Of a stretch of 64,000 nucleotides of DNA, positions 29,460-38,235 are shown piece by piece. Both the position numbers and the translations under genes were made by a program. Origin of the DNA: Afipia sp. 64-13. GTDB taxonomy: Bacteria; Pseudomonadota; Alphaproteobacteria; Rhizobiales; Xanthobacteraceae. The notes beneath the pieces were generated by a model. The model saw only the letters and a program-made list of their open reading frames with translations, had not been told where the DNA came from and ran no database searches. Position 1 is the stretch's first letter. Every line of letters begins with the position of its first letter. The stretch spans positions 122,540-186,539 of the forward strand of contig MKUJ01000003.1 in NCBI GenBank assembly GCA_001897755.1, given 5' to 3'.

Positions 29460-29485
29460 AACGCGCGGTGCACCGATCGAGTTCC
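29460..29485 (-). promoter_or_regulatory. EcfG-type general stress promoter
   Basis: Minus strand GGAAC, 17 nt, CGTT, the consensus of the alphaproteobacterial EcfG sigma factor (PhyR-controlled). The -10 part ends 27 nt before the ATG of the small gene at 29253-29432, which fits a short leader. Confidence 0.6.
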
Positions 29486-29652
29486 GAGCGCCACCCGCCC
29501 GCTTCGCGTTGAGGCGCCATATGTCTCATTTTGATGCCGGTGAATCGTGCGGGCAGCGCCGCAGATTGGCCGTGTTATCGTCATGATCGGCTGGACTGAT
29601 GCGCCGGTGACTTTCGTCGTGCGGGGGACAATCCGCCAACAGGAGACAGCCG

Positions 29653-30060
29653 ATGAATGCAGTTCAACCGGAAAGACATGACGTGACCGAAACGGATGCC
29701 GACCTCAAGGCGGTGTCGGACGTCGAGGCGGGCATCCGCGACTTCGTCCGCAACGATATTGCCTATCTCCGCCGCACGCCCGCGGCCCCGAATACGGACG
29801 GCGCGCTCGACTCGACCGCGGAAGCCACCGTCAGCAACGCCAACACGCTGATCCAGCGCGTCGCCGGCGCGACGGCGACCGAGATCGACAACCTGATCGC
29901 GGAGCTGGAAACGCTGCGCAGCTTCATGCAGGACGAGGGTCAGCGCGTACAGCGCGAACTCGCCAACTTCACCAAGCTGAGCCAGACCGCGATGAAATCC
30001 ACCCGTATGGTGGCCGACAATCTGGCACAGTGGAAACGGCCCGGCGAACTGCAAGAGTGA
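29653..30060 (+). CDS. Hypothetical coiled-coil protein, DUF883-like in character
   Basis: 135 residues, helical with heptad-like spacing in the second half (TATEIDNLIAELETLRSFMQ, RVQRELANFTKLSQTAMKST). No signal peptide and no membrane helix; a trailing WKRPGELQE. AGGAG lies 9 nt before the ATG. The length and the N-terminal half with a YLRR segment do not match a family I can name with certainty. A terminator follows at 30085. Confidence 0.75.
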   Translation: MNAVQPERHDVTETDADLKAVSDVEAGIRDFVRNDIAYLRRTPAAPNTDGALDSTAEATVSNANTLIQRVAGATATEIDNLIAELETLRSFMQDEGQRVQRELANFTKLSQTAMKSTRMVADNLAQWKRPGELQE

Positions 30061-30084
30061 CGATCGCCTGACGGCGGATTAAGC

Positions 30085-30113
30085 ACGCCCTCTCCGTTTG
30101 GGGAGGGCGTTTT
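30085..30113 (+). terminator. Rho-independent terminator
   Basis: Stem ACGCCCTCTCC/GGGGAGGGCGT (one G-T mismatch pair), 4-nt loop, then TTT. It lies 25 nt after the coiled-coil gene. Confidence 0.8.
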
Positions 30114-30219
30114 GCTGCATCATGGCGATCAAGCTCCTGATCCATCGAACCTGATCCACGCGCCCCGCGACCAAGATCCAACGCCGGCCATCCCGGCGGA
30201 TCCTGCGCGGGGCCTTGTC

Positions 30220-30360
30220 GTGAAGATCATCAAACCGGACAACACCGATCCGATTCCGCTGCACGCCCCGGGGCAAAGTCTCGTGGTGATCATCGTTCGT
30301 TTTGCCATCTTTCTCGGCCTCGCCATCACCGTGCTGCTGCTGGCATGGACGAAGTCATGA
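30220..30360 (+). CDS. Small single-helix membrane protein (hypothetical)
   Basis: 46 residues from a GTG: VKIIKPDNTDPIPLHAPGQS, then one hydrophobic helix (LVVIIVRFAIFLGLAITVLL) and a short AWTKS tail. An upstream TTG at 30112 would lie inside the terminator and was rejected. The gene ends 5 nt before the convergent MaoC gene. Not recognised; short, so moderate doubt. Confidence 0.45.
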   Translation: MKIIKPDNTDPIPLHAPGQSLVVIIVRFAIFLGLAITVLLLAWTKS

Positions 30361-30364
30361 GCCG

Positions 30365-30841
30365 TCAGCGCGGCCGGCGCGGCATGAACACGGTCGCTTC
30401 GAACGAAAGCACCCGCTCGCCGCGCTGGTTGACGCCAGTGTTGAAGAAATTCACCAGTCCCCATTGCGGCCGCGATTCCGAAGTGCGCGTCGACAGCACG
30501 TCCCATGCATAGGTGACGGTGTCGCCGGCGAGCACCGGCTTCAGCCACTTCAGATCGCGAAAGCCGGGAGACGGGCCGGGCGCGGCCGTCGTCTCGCCGC
30601 GCGCCGTGCGTTCCGCCGCCGCGCGCGTGAAATCGGCGACCATCGCTTTCATCCATGCCGCGCAGACATGCCACCCGGACGCCGATTCCCCACCGGCCGT
30701 CGGGACGTGTCCTGCTTCCGCGTCGGGATAGAATGGCTGCGGGTCGAACTGCCGCGCGAAGGCGGCGATGTTCTCCGCGGTGAAGCTGTAGGAGCCGATC
30801 TCGCGACGATCGCCCGGCTTGAGGTCCTCGAAATAACTCAT
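30365..30841 (-). CDS. MaoC-like (hot-dog fold) dehydratase
   Basis: 158 residues, one hot-dog domain: MSYFEDLKPGDRREIGSYSF, the hydratase segment FARQFDPQPFYPDAEAG (D, P, H/Y positions), SGWHVCAAWMKAMVADF, and a final strand with VNQRGERVLSFEATVFMP. The family hydrates or dehydrates enoyl-CoA-type substrates. Its start overlaps the stop of the upstream MaoC-like gene by 4 bp (ATGA), so the pair is likely co-translated and possibly heterodimeric. Substrate unknown. Confidence 0.88.
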   Translation of the reverse strand: MSYFEDLKPGDRREIGSYSFTAENIAAFARQFDPQPFYPDAEAGHVPTAGGESASGWHVCAAWMKAMVADFTRAAAERTARGETTAAPGPSPGFRDLKWLKPVLAGDTVTYAWDVLSTRTSESRPQWGLVNFFNTGVNQRGERVLSFEATVFMPRRPR

Positions 30842-31299
30842 GAGCCCGCTCCCGCGATGCCGCGCCGCCGCACCGTCAGCGGCATTCGCAAGCTGAGCAG
30901 CGTCTGGCCCGCTGCGTTGCTGATCGTCTCGACAAGGTGAACCTCGCCGCGATCGGGCAAGCTCCGCGAAAGCAGGCAGCGTTCGATTGCGACATCCAGC
31001 GTCAGATCGTCACCGGGGCGCAGCGGCGACAACCATTTCACCTCATCGACGCCGGGCGAGCCGAGCACGGCAGTGCGATGCAGGAAGCCGTCATGGGACA
31101 TCCGCGAGACAATCGCGCACAGGTGCCAGCCCGAACCGGCCAGACCTTTCAGCAGCGAGCGCTTGGCCGCCGCCTCGTCGAGGTGCATCGGCTGGGCATC
31201 GAATTCGGACGCGAACGCGATGATATCTTCCCGCGATACATGACAGGGACCGAAACGGCCGAAGGGACCAAGCGTGAAATCTTCAAAAAACAGCGTCAT
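30838..31299 (-). CDS. MaoC-like (hot-dog fold) dehydratase partner
   Basis: 153 residues with the same plan: MTLFFEDFTLGPFGRFGPCH, FASEFDAQPMHLDEAAAKRS, SGWHLCAIVSRMSHDGFL, LSPLRPGDDLTLDVAIE. The D-A-Q-P-M-H-L segment keeps the family's catalytic-region pattern. The start is at MTLFFED, eight codons inside the longest frame, to match its neighbour's start. It precedes the other MaoC gene with a 4-bp overlap. Function beyond acyl-CoA hydratase type is not visible. Confidence 0.86.
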   Translation of the reverse strand: MTLFFEDFTLGPFGRFGPCHVSREDIIAFASEFDAQPMHLDEAAAKRSLLKGLAGSGWHLCAIVSRMSHDGFLHRTAVLGSPGVDEVKWLSPLRPGDDLTLDVAIERCLLSRSLPDRGEVHLVETISNAAGQTLLSLRMPLTVRRRGIAGAGS

Positions 31300-31516
31300 C
31301 GACCACACCACGAAGGAAACCACAGTGTGCCATACGGGCCGCCCGCCTCAAGCGCTTCACTGCGGAGCAGCCATGCCGTGATCAGCATGCCCGATGAAAT
31401 TACGGACAGAGCATGGCGTTTCGAGAAGATTTCCACGCGCTTCTTTGGCGCAAGACGCTTCCCTGAAATCCCACATCATGCGACAAGTGCGCGCCGCAGG
31501 AGGAAGGAGATCACCG

Positions 31517-31822
31517 ATGTTCCAGATCAAAGACCTTTTCCAGTGGGATCGATTCATCACCCCCACCATCATCAAATCGTTCTACTTGCTGGTGATCGCG
31601 CTCATTATCCTGTTCGGCATTTCAGGCATCTTCACCGGGCTGATGCACATGGCGATCAGCCCGTTCGGCGGCCTCATCCTGGTGCTCTCCACCCTCGTCA
31701 GCGTCGTGGTCGGCGTGATCTTCGCGCGCATCGCGGCGGAATTCGTCCTGATCATCTTCCGCATCAACGAGCACCTCGGCGCGATCCGCGAGCAGGGCGA
31801 ACACGGTCCGCAGCAGTACTGA
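31517..31822 (+). CDS. DUF4282 membrane protein
   Basis: 101 residues. MFQIKDLFQWDRFITPTIIK is followed by two membrane helices (SFYLLVIALIILFGISGIFT and LILVLSTLVSVVVGVIFARI) and a cytoplasmic end FRINEHLGAIREQGEHGPQQ. Length, the F-x-R-F-[IV]-T-P start and the two-helix plan fit DUF4282. GGAAGGAG precedes the ATG by 7 nt. Function unknown. Confidence 0.85.
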   Translation: MFQIKDLFQWDRFITPTIIKSFYLLVIALIILFGISGIFTGLMHMAISPFGGLILVLSTLVSVVVGVIFARIAAEFVLIIFRINEHLGAIREQGEHGPQQY

Positions 31823-31879
31823 GTCGGACAGCGCGCATGCCGGATGCGCCGCGCCCGACTTATCCGGCGGCAATCAGAC

Positions 31880-32977
31880 TCACGTATTGAAGCGGAAGTG
31901 CATCACGTCGCCGTCGGCGACCACATACTCCTTGCCTTCCAGCCGCAATTTGCCGGCATCTCGCGCGCCGGCTTCGCCGCCCAGCCTGACGTAATCGTCA
32001 TAGGCGATGGTCTCGGCGCGGATGAAACCCTTCTCGAAATCGGTATGGATCACGCCCGCCGCGGCCGGCGCCTTGGTGTCCCTGGTGATCGTCCAGGCGC
32101 GCGCTTCCTTCGGACCGACCGTGAAATAGGTGATGAGATGCAGCAGTTCATAGCCGGCGCGGATCAGGCGATCGAGACCCGCTTCGTGCAGACCGAGCGT
32201 GTCGAGAAATTCGGCGCGCTCCTCGCGCGACAGCGTCGCGATCTCGGATTCGATCTTGGCGGAAATGACGACGGCGACCGCACCTTCCTTCTTGGCGTGC
32301 TCGAACACCTGCTGCGAGAACGCGTTGCCGCCGGCCGCCGCGCCCTCCTCGACGTTGCAGACATACAGCACCGGCTTTGACGTCAGCAGTCCGAGCATAC
32401 GGAACGTGCGCTCCTCCTCCGGCTTGCACTCGAGAAACCGCGCCGGCCTGCCCTCGCGCAGCAACGTCAGTGCGCGCTCGACCAGATCGAGTTGCTCCTT
32501 GGACTCCTTGTCGCCGCCCTTGGCTTTCTTGCCGAGATTGTCGATACGCTTTTCGAGGCTTTCGAGATCGGCCAGCATCAACTCGGTCTCGATAGTCTCG
32601 ATATCGGCAAGCGGCGCGATCTTGCCCTCGACATGGGTGATGTCGGAATCCTCGAAGCAGCGCACCACATGCGCCACCGCATCGACCTCGCGGATGGTAG
32701 CGAGAAACTGGTTGCCAAGACCCTCGCCCTTCGACGCGCCTTTCACGAGGCCGGCGATGTCGACGAAGGTGAGCTGGGTCGGAATGATCTGCGCCGATTT
32801 GGCGACTTCGGCCAGCTTGTCGAGCCGCGGATCGGGCACCGCCACGGCGCCGACATTCGGCTCGATGGTGCAGAATGGATAATTCGCCGCCTGCGCCGCC
32901 GCGGTCTCCGTCAGCGCGTTGAACAGCGTGGACTTGCCGACATTCGGCAGTCCGACGATACCGCATTTAAATCCCAT
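31880..32977 (-). CDS. ychF: Ribosome-associated ATPase/GTPase YchF
   Basis: 365 residues, the usual length. P-loop GLPNVGKST at 9-17, DIAGLVKGASKGEGLGNQFL (G3), and the atypical G4 NVEEG (N-x-x-E rather than NKxD) that makes YchF/OLA1 prefer ATP. The coiled-coil middle and C-terminal TGS domain (LITYFTVGPKEARAWTITRD) are present. Universally conserved; binds ribosomes and affects oxidative-stress response. Start at the MGFKCGIVGLPNVG methionine. Confidence 0.97.
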   Translation of the reverse strand: MGFKCGIVGLPNVGKSTLFNALTETAAAQAANYPFCTIEPNVGAVAVPDPRLDKLAEVAKSAQIIPTQLTFVDIAGLVKGASKGEGLGNQFLATIREVDAVAHVVRCFEDSDITHVEGKIAPLADIETIETELMLADLESLEKRIDNLGKKAKGGDKESKEQLDLVERALTLLREGRPARFLECKPEEERTFRMLGLLTSKPVLYVCNVEEGAAAGGNAFSQQVFEHAKKEGAVAVVISAKIESEIATLSREERAEFLDTLGLHEAGLDRLIRAGYELLHLITYFTVGPKEARAWTITRDTKAPAAAGVIHTDFEKGFIRAETIAYDDYVRLGGEAGARDAGKLRLEGKEYVVADGDVMHFRFNT

Positions 32978-33000
32978 CGCATCCTCGATCTGTCCTGCCG

Positions 33001-33075
33001 TCATTGGGAGAGAGTGAAGCGACGAAGCAATCCACGTTTCGGTAACTCTGGATTGCTGCGCTTCACTCGCAATGA
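33001..33075. repeat. Long inverted repeat between pth and ychF
   Basis: Imperfect palindrome: outer TCATTG/CAATGA, then AGTGAAGCG...AGCAATCCA against TGGATTGCT...CGCTTCACT, with an asymmetric 14-nt loop. Sequences of this CATTGCGAGCGAAGCAATCC type recur in Bradyrhizobium-like genomes; this is recognised from general knowledge, not searched. Confidence 0.7.
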
Positions 33076-33094
33076 CGAGAGCGGTTACCTTCGA

Positions 33095-33715
33095 TCACGT
33101 CGCGGACTTCGGCCCGCTCTCGTCGTTATCCTTTGCACCAAAACCCTTCGCATCCATCGCCAGATGCACCTTGTTCTGGAACGTGCCTTCCTTGCCGGTC
33201 GCGATCAGGGCCGCGTTGTCGGCGACGGCGTCGCAAAGCGCTTCGACCCACGGCCGTTCGGCCTTGGCGAAATCACTCAGCACATAAGCGTGGACCAGCT
33301 CCTTGATGCCGGGATGGCCGATGCCGAGCCGCACGCGGTGATAGTCGTTGCCGACATGTGCCGAGATCGAGCGCAAACCATTGTGCCCGGCATGCCCTCC
33401 GCCGGTCTTGATCCGCAGCTTCGCCGGCGGCAGGTCGAGTTCATCGTGAAACACCACGATGTCGCCCTGCCCAAGCTTGAAGAAATTCGCGGCCTCGGCC
33501 ACGGCCCGTCCCGACTCGTTCATGAAAGTCGTGGGCTTGAGCAGGATGACGCGCTCGCGATCGAGCGTGCCTTCCGCGGTCTCGCCCTGAAAGCGACGGC
33601 GCCACGGTGCGAAACCGTGACGCCGCGCAATATCGTCGACCGCCATGAACCCGATGTTGTGACGGTTGCCCTGATACTTCGATCCGGGATTGCCCAGTCC
33701 GACAAACAGGCGCAT
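33095..33715 (-). CDS. pth: Peptidyl-tRNA hydrolase
   Basis: 206 residues. Frees tRNA from peptidyl-tRNA drop-off products. [20 protein letters not shown] carries the catalytic Asn and His; [20 protein letters not shown] the catalytic Asp and binding loop; [20 protein letters not shown] the tRNA-contact part. A short acidic C-terminus follows. It lies 15 nt after rplY on the same strand, an order common in Rhizobiales. Confidence 0.96.
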   Translation of the reverse strand: MRLFVGLGNPGSKYQGNRHNIGFMAVDDIARRHGFAPWRRRFQGETAEGTLDRERVILLKPTTFMNESGRAVAEAANFFKLGQGDIVVFHDELDLPPAKLRIKTGGGHAGHNGLRSISAHVGNDYHRVRLGIGHPGIKELVHAYVLSDFAKAERPWVEALCDAVADNAALIATGKEGTFQNKVHLAMDAKGFGAKDNDESGPKSAT

Positions 33716-33730
33716 GGCGTAAAGTGACGC

Positions 33731-34435
33731 TTACTTCTTCTTGTCGCCACCGGCAGCCGGAGCCTTGGCTGCGCCGCCCGCAGCGGCCGCGCCGGCCGCA
33801 GGAGCCGCACCGGCCGCGGGAGCCGCACCGGCCGCAGGAGCCGCGGCAGCCGCCTTCTGCTCTTCGGCGTAGCCTGACGGCGGCACGATGGTAACCAGAG
33901 TAGCGTCCTCACGGGTCAGAGCCTTCACGCCCGTCGGCAGCTTGATGTCGCCAAGGTGCAGCGAGCCGGCGATATCTAGCTTGCCGATATCGGCTTCGAG
34001 ATACTGCGGGATGTTGTCCGCCGGCGCCTCGAGCTCGATGGTGTGGGTGACGATATTGACCGCGCCGCCGCGCTTGACGCCCGGCGAGGTTTCGCCGTTC
34101 AGCAGATGCAGCGGAACGCTGACGCGGATCTTGGCGCCCTGGCCGAGGCGCAGGAAATCGACGTGAAGCGGGAAATCGCGCACCGGGTCCAGCGAGAAGT
34201 CGCGCGGAATCACGCGGTGCTTCTTGCCCTCGAGATCGATGTCGAACACCGTGGTCAGGAAGCGACCGGCCTGGATACGCTGGCGCAGTTCGGCGTCATC
34301 GAGCGAGATGGTGAGCGGGGATTTGTTGTCGCCATAGATCACGGCCGGAACACGGCCCGCGCGACGTTCAGCCCGAGCGGCCCCCTTGCCGGCCTTCGGA
34401 CGAGCGGTCGCCTTCAATTCCTTGACGGTCGCCAT
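33731..34435 (-). CDS. rplY: 50S ribosomal protein L25/general stress protein Ctc
   Basis: 234 residues, the long CTC form: N-terminal 5S-rRNA-binding domain (KELKATARPKAGKGAARAER, VPAVIYGDNKSPLTISLDDA), the TL5-type C-terminal beta domain (LHLLNGETSPGVKRGGAVNI), and a low-complexity tail of AAPAAGAAPAAG repeats ending KKK. Start MATVKELK at 34435. Co-transcribed with pth. The alanine/proline tail is common and variable in this group. Confidence 0.96.
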   Translation of the reverse strand: MATVKELKATARPKAGKGAARAERRAGRVPAVIYGDNKSPLTISLDDAELRQRIQAGRFLTTVFDIDLEGKKHRVIPRDFSLDPVRDFPLHVDFLRLGQGAKIRVSVPLHLLNGETSPGVKRGGAVNIVTHTIELEAPADNIPQYLEADIGKLDIAGSLHLGDIKLPTGVKALTREDATLVTIVPPSGYAEEQKAAAAAPAAGAAPAAGAAPAAGAAAAGGAAKAPAAGGDKKK

Positions 34436-34693
34436 TTTGATAAGTCCTTGTTTTTACAAAAGTTAAGGGCCGCGTCGCGGCCCACCCTAGCGTTGCGGCA
34501 AGCCTCCAGGGGTGCGGGGGCCGCGAACGCAGCGGTTCTTAGCCTCTCAGGCCCGAAATGACAAGGAACGCCGGCCAAAAAGCCGCATGTCCTGCGACCG
34601 CGGCGTCGGCCAAATCGTTACAATTCTCAAGGGTTCTGAAACTGTTTTGCTGGAACTTGGCGAAACTCAGTCTCACGCCCCAGAAGAGGCACC

Positions 34694-35782
34694 ATGGGTT
34701 TGGCACAACGGATGCCCGCCAGAAGGCGCGTGCTCCTGGCATCGGATCGTCCCGACCTGAGCGACGATCTGGCCAGCATTCTGCAGAATGTCAGCGACGT
34801 CGATCAGATCGCGACGCAGGACATTCCCGACAATCCCGCGGACAATTATGTCGGCGTGGTGGTCGATATCGATCTCAGCTCCGTCGGCAGCGTGCAGACC
34901 ATCCGCCGCAAACTGACCCACAAGACCTACCAGGCGCTGCCTCGCCTGTTCGTGCTGGCTGAAGGAATGCACCGCGAATCCACCCAGGCATGGTCGCTCG
35001 GCGCCACCGACACCATCCGCTGGCCGTTCGATTCCGACACCATCCTGCAGCGCATCCGCGCCTCCTTCCCGGAGAGCGCCGAGGACGCCTCCTCGAGCGC
35101 CGAAGCGCTGAAAGCCGGCGTCAGCGCTGCGACCGCGGTGATGGTGAAGATTTTCGAGAAGCTGCCGGCGGGCGAACCGCTGACCCTCGACGACGTGATG
35201 CGTGCGGAGACCAGGATCCTGAAGGCGCTCAAGCGCACCTCGATCCGCGAGTGGCTGCTGGCCGTCAACAAGCACCACGCCCGCAGCTACCGGCACTGCC
35301 TTTTGGTCACCGGCTATGCGGTCGCATTCGCGCAGCACCTCAACATGCGCGAGGACGACCAGCGCCGCCTGGTCCGCGCCGCGCTGATCCACGATGTCGG
35401 CAAGGCCTATATTCCGCTGTCGATCCTCAACAAGACCGAAGCCTTGACACCGCGCGAGGAAATCGAACTCTCAAAGCATGCGCAGATCGGCTACGACGTA
35501 CTGAAATCGCACGGCGACTTTCCGCGCGAGATGCTCGACGTCGTGCTGCATCACCACGAGATGCTCGACGGCTCGGGTTATCCCGATGGGCTGAAGGGCG
35601 AGGAAATCTCCGATCTCGTCCGGATGATCACCATCGCCGACATTTTCGCCATGCTGGTGGAAGACCGGCTCGACAGCCCGCCGATGTCGCCGGCGAACGC
35701 CTTCACGGTGATGGAAGGCCTCAAGGGCAAGATCGACATGCACCTGCTGTACGCCTTCCGCCCGGTGGCATTCGGCGCCTAG
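34694..35782 (+). CDS. HD-GYP domain protein (putative c-di-GMP phosphodiesterase)
   Basis: 362 residues. The N-terminal ~125 residues resemble a receiver-like fold without an obvious phosphate-accepting aspartate arrangement. The HD-GYP domain follows: HD at 233-234 (IHDVGKAYIPLS), HHHE at 286-289 and DGSGYPDG at 292-299, so metal ligands and GYP are intact and hydrolysis of cyclic di-GMP is expected. A terminal ~20 residues end at TAG in a CTAG shared with ubiK on the other strand. Output target unknown. Confidence 0.9.
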   Translation: MGLAQRMPARRRVLLASDRPDLSDDLASILQNVSDVDQIATQDIPDNPADNYVGVVVDIDLSSVGSVQTIRRKLTHKTYQALPRLFVLAEGMHRESTQAWSLGATDTIRWPFDSDTILQRIRASFPESAEDASSSAEALKAGVSAATAVMVKIFEKLPAGEPLTLDDVMRAETRILKALKRTSIREWLLAVNKHHARSYRHCLLVTGYAVAFAQHLNMREDDQRRLVRAALIHDVGKAYIPLSILNKTEALTPREEIELSKHAQIGYDVLKSHGDFPREMLDVVLHHHEMLDGSGYPDGLKGEEISDLVRMITIADIFAMLVEDRLDSPPMSPANAFTVMEGLKGKIDMHLLYAFRPVAFGA

Positions 35783-36042
35783 CCGCCGGACGAGCCGGTC
35801 ACCTTGGCCTCCAGCGCGGCGATCCGGACTTTCAGCGCCTCGTTCTCCTCGCGGGCGAGGCGGGCCATGTCCTTCACCGCATCGAACTCCTCTCGCTTGA
35901 CCAGATCGAGATCGCGCAGGATCCGCTCGGCCTGATTACGGAAGACGGTATCCACCTCGCGCTTGACGCCCTGCGCGGCACCGGCCGCGTCGTTCATCAG
36001 GCGTCCGATCTCGTCGAAAATGCGGTTGGTGCTCTGGGTCAT
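35779..36042 (-). CDS. ubiK: Accessory factor UbiK family protein (YqiC-like)
   Basis: 87 residues, all-helical: MTQSTNRIFDEIGRLMNDAA, then REVDTVFRNQAERILRDLDL and a coiled coil (REEFDAVKDMARLAREENEA, LKVRIAALEAKV). It corresponds to the BMFP/UbiK family that assists the UbiJ-associated ubiquinone-synthesis complex. Its stop and that of the HD-GYP gene share the palindrome CTAG. Confidence 0.88.
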   Translation of the reverse strand: MTQSTNRIFDEIGRLMNDAAGAAQGVKREVDTVFRNQAERILRDLDLVKREEFDAVKDMARLAREENEALKVRIAALEAKVTGSSGG

Positions 36043-36215
36043 GCCTCGGGTCTCCGAAAATGCTGCAACATTGGGACGCTTGCCAGAACAATGGGGATCG
36101 CGCCAGCCGCATGCAAGATGCCACGAGCCAGGCGCCTCCGGCTTGACTTGACCCCGCCCCAGCCGCCATGACGAAAGCGCGGTGATTTGGCCGCGTTCGC
36201 AGGATCGTTCCGCTC

Positions 36216-37079
36216 ATGCCCGTCCTCGCCGCAGCGCTGCCCACCTTGCCTCTAGTGATGACCTATCCGGTATTCGATCCGATCGCGATCGCGCTCGGCC
36301 CGATCGCGATCCGCTGGTACGCACTGGCCTATATCGGCGGCATCGTGCTCGGCTGGCTCTATGCACGCAGCATCATCCGCAACGAAAAACTGTGGGGCGG
36401 CGCGGCGCCGATGACCCCGACCGATTTCGACGATTTCATCCTCTGGGTGACGCTCGGCATCATCCTCGGCGGCCGTACCGGCTATGTACTGTTCTACAAT
36501 CTGGACTACTTCGCCCGGCATCCGATGGAGATTTTCGAACTGTGGAAGGGCGGCATGTCGTTTCACGGCGGATTCCTCGGCTGCGTGATCGCCGTGCTGG
36601 CGTTCGGCAGAAGCCGCGGCATCCCCGTGCTGTCGCTCGGCGACGTCACCTGCGCGGTCGGACCGATCGGCCTGCTGCTCGGGCGCATCGCCAATTTCAT
36701 CAACAGCGAATTGTGGGGCCGGCCCGCCGACGCCAGCGTGCCGTGGGCGATGGTCTTCCCCAATGGCGGCCCGCTGCCGCGTCATCCCAGCCAGCTCTAC
36801 GAGGCCGGCCTTGAGGGCATCCTGCTCTTTATCATTCTTGCGGTGGCGATCCGCGCCGGCGCGCTGAAACGTCCCGGCCTGATCATCGGTATTTTCGCGA
36901 CCTGCTACGGCCTCGCCCGCATCACCGGCGAGTTCTTCCGCGAACCCGATCCACAGCTCGGATTTCTGTGGGGCGGATTGACCATGGGGATGATATTGTC
37001 GGTGCCAATGATCGTGGCGGGGCTGGGGTTTATCGTCGTGGCCTGTCGGCGCGGAGAGCGCGAGCGAGACCTCCCGTAA
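36216..37079 (+). CDS. lgt: Prolipoprotein diacylglyceryl transferase Lgt
   Basis: 287-residue inner-membrane enzyme that adds diacylglycerol to the lipobox cysteine of prolipoproteins. Seven membrane helices. The signature [11 protein letters not shown] (His in SFHGG), [20 protein letters not shown] with the catalytic Arg region, and [13 protein letters not shown]. In this region it is followed by midA and pgeF on the same strand with short gaps (34 nt, then a 4-bp overlap). A putative lipoprotein gene lies at 39112-39717. Confidence 0.97.
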   Translation: MPVLAAALPTLPLVMTYPVFDPIAIALGPIAIRWYALAYIGGIVLGWLYARSIIRNEKLWGGAAPMTPTDFDDFILWVTLGIILGGRTGYVLFYNLDYFARHPMEIFELWKGGMSFHGGFLGCVIAVLAFGRSRGIPVLSLGDVTCAVGPIGLLLGRIANFINSELWGRPADASVPWAMVFPNGGPLPRHPSQLYEAGLEGILLFIILAVAIRAGALKRPGLIIGIFATCYGLARITGEFFREPDPQLGFLWGGLTMGMILSVPMIVAGLGFIVVACRRGERERDLP

Positions 37080-37113
37080 GCGAGACCTGAGCAAGACTTG
37101 AACGAGACATGGC

Positions 37114-38235
37114 GTGACGAGCTACAGCCCGTTTGAAACCTATCTGCGCAACCTGATCGCGACCGCCGGGCCGATGCCGGTCTCGCGCTACATGGAATTG
37201 TGCCTGTCGCATCCGGAATACGGATATTACGTCACCCACGATCCGTTCGGCCGCGAGGGTGATTTCATCACCGCGCCGGAAATCAGCCAGATGTTCGGCG
37301 AGTTGATCGGGCTGTGGTCGGCCTCGGTGTGGAACATGATGGGCATGCCCGAGAAGGTACAGCTCATCGAACTGGGGCCGGGCCGCGGCACCATGATGGC
37401 CGATGCCTTGCGGGCGCTACGCATCCTGCCCGCGTTCTACAACGCCATCGAGATCCATCTCGTCGAACACAGCCCGGCGCTGCGCGCGATCCAGCGCGAC
37501 ACGCTGGCGGATTCGCGCCCGGTGCAATGGCATCAGCGTCTCGACGACATTCCGCCGGGACCGGCCATCATCCTCGCCAACGAATATTTCGACGCGCTGC
37601 CTGTGCATCAGATGGTCAAGACCAGCTATGGCTGGCACGAGCGCATGGTCGATGTCGACGACGATACCTTCAGCTTCGTCCTCGCCAAGGAGCCGACCAA
37701 GGGATTCGATATCTCGGTGCCGCCGCATGTTCGTGCGGCGCCGGTCGGCACCATCTTCGAATGGCGGCCGACCAGCGAAATCATGATGCTGGCGCGGCGG
37801 CTGCGCGACCATGGCGGCGCGTCCCTGATCATCGACTACGGCCATCTGCGCAGCGATGCCGGCGACACCTTCCAGGCGATCGCGAAACACGCCTTCGCCG
37901 ATCCGCTAAAGGCGCCCGGCACCGCGGACATCACCGCGCATGTCGATTTCCAGGCGCTGGCGCAGGCCGCGCAGGACATCGGAGCGCGCACGCACGGTCC
38001 CGTCGAGCAAGGCACGTTCCTGAAAACGCTGGGCATCGACACCCGCGCCCAGACGCTGATCAAGCATTCCGACCCGCAGGGCGCGGAGGTCATCGCCAGC
38101 GCCCTGACCCGGCTCACCGGGACCGGACCGAAAGCGATGGGATCGCTGTTCAAGGTGCTCGGCATTTCACATCCCTCGATCGATGCGCTGGCGGGTCTGT
38201 CGGATCAGCCGCCGATGGGCATGGCCGCGCAGTGA
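37114..38235 (+). CDS. SAM-dependent methyltransferase, MidA/NDUFAF7 family
   Basis: 373 residues, GTG start. The SAM loop is LIELGPGRGTMMADALRALR; other conserved parts are RYMELCLSHPEYGYYVTHDP, GREGDFITAPEISQMFGELI and IILANEYFDALPVHQMVK. Mitochondrial relatives methylate an arginine of a complex I subunit; the bacterial role is not established. The gene starts 34 nt after lgt, and pgeF begins inside its stop (GTGA). Confidence 0.93.
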   Translation: MTSYSPFETYLRNLIATAGPMPVSRYMELCLSHPEYGYYVTHDPFGREGDFITAPEISQMFGELIGLWSASVWNMMGMPEKVQLIELGPGRGTMMADALRALRILPAFYNAIEIHLVEHSPALRAIQRDTLADSRPVQWHQRLDDIPPGPAIILANEYFDALPVHQMVKTSYGWHERMVDVDDDTFSFVLAKEPTKGFDISVPPHVRAAPVGTIFEWRPTSEIMMLARRLRDHGGASLIIDYGHLRSDAGDTFQAIAKHAFADPLKAPGTADITAHVDFQALAQAAQDIGARTHGPVEQGTFLKTLGIDTRAQTLIKHSDPQGAEVIASALTRLTGTGPKAMGSLFKVLGISHPSIDALAGLSDQPPMGMAAQ

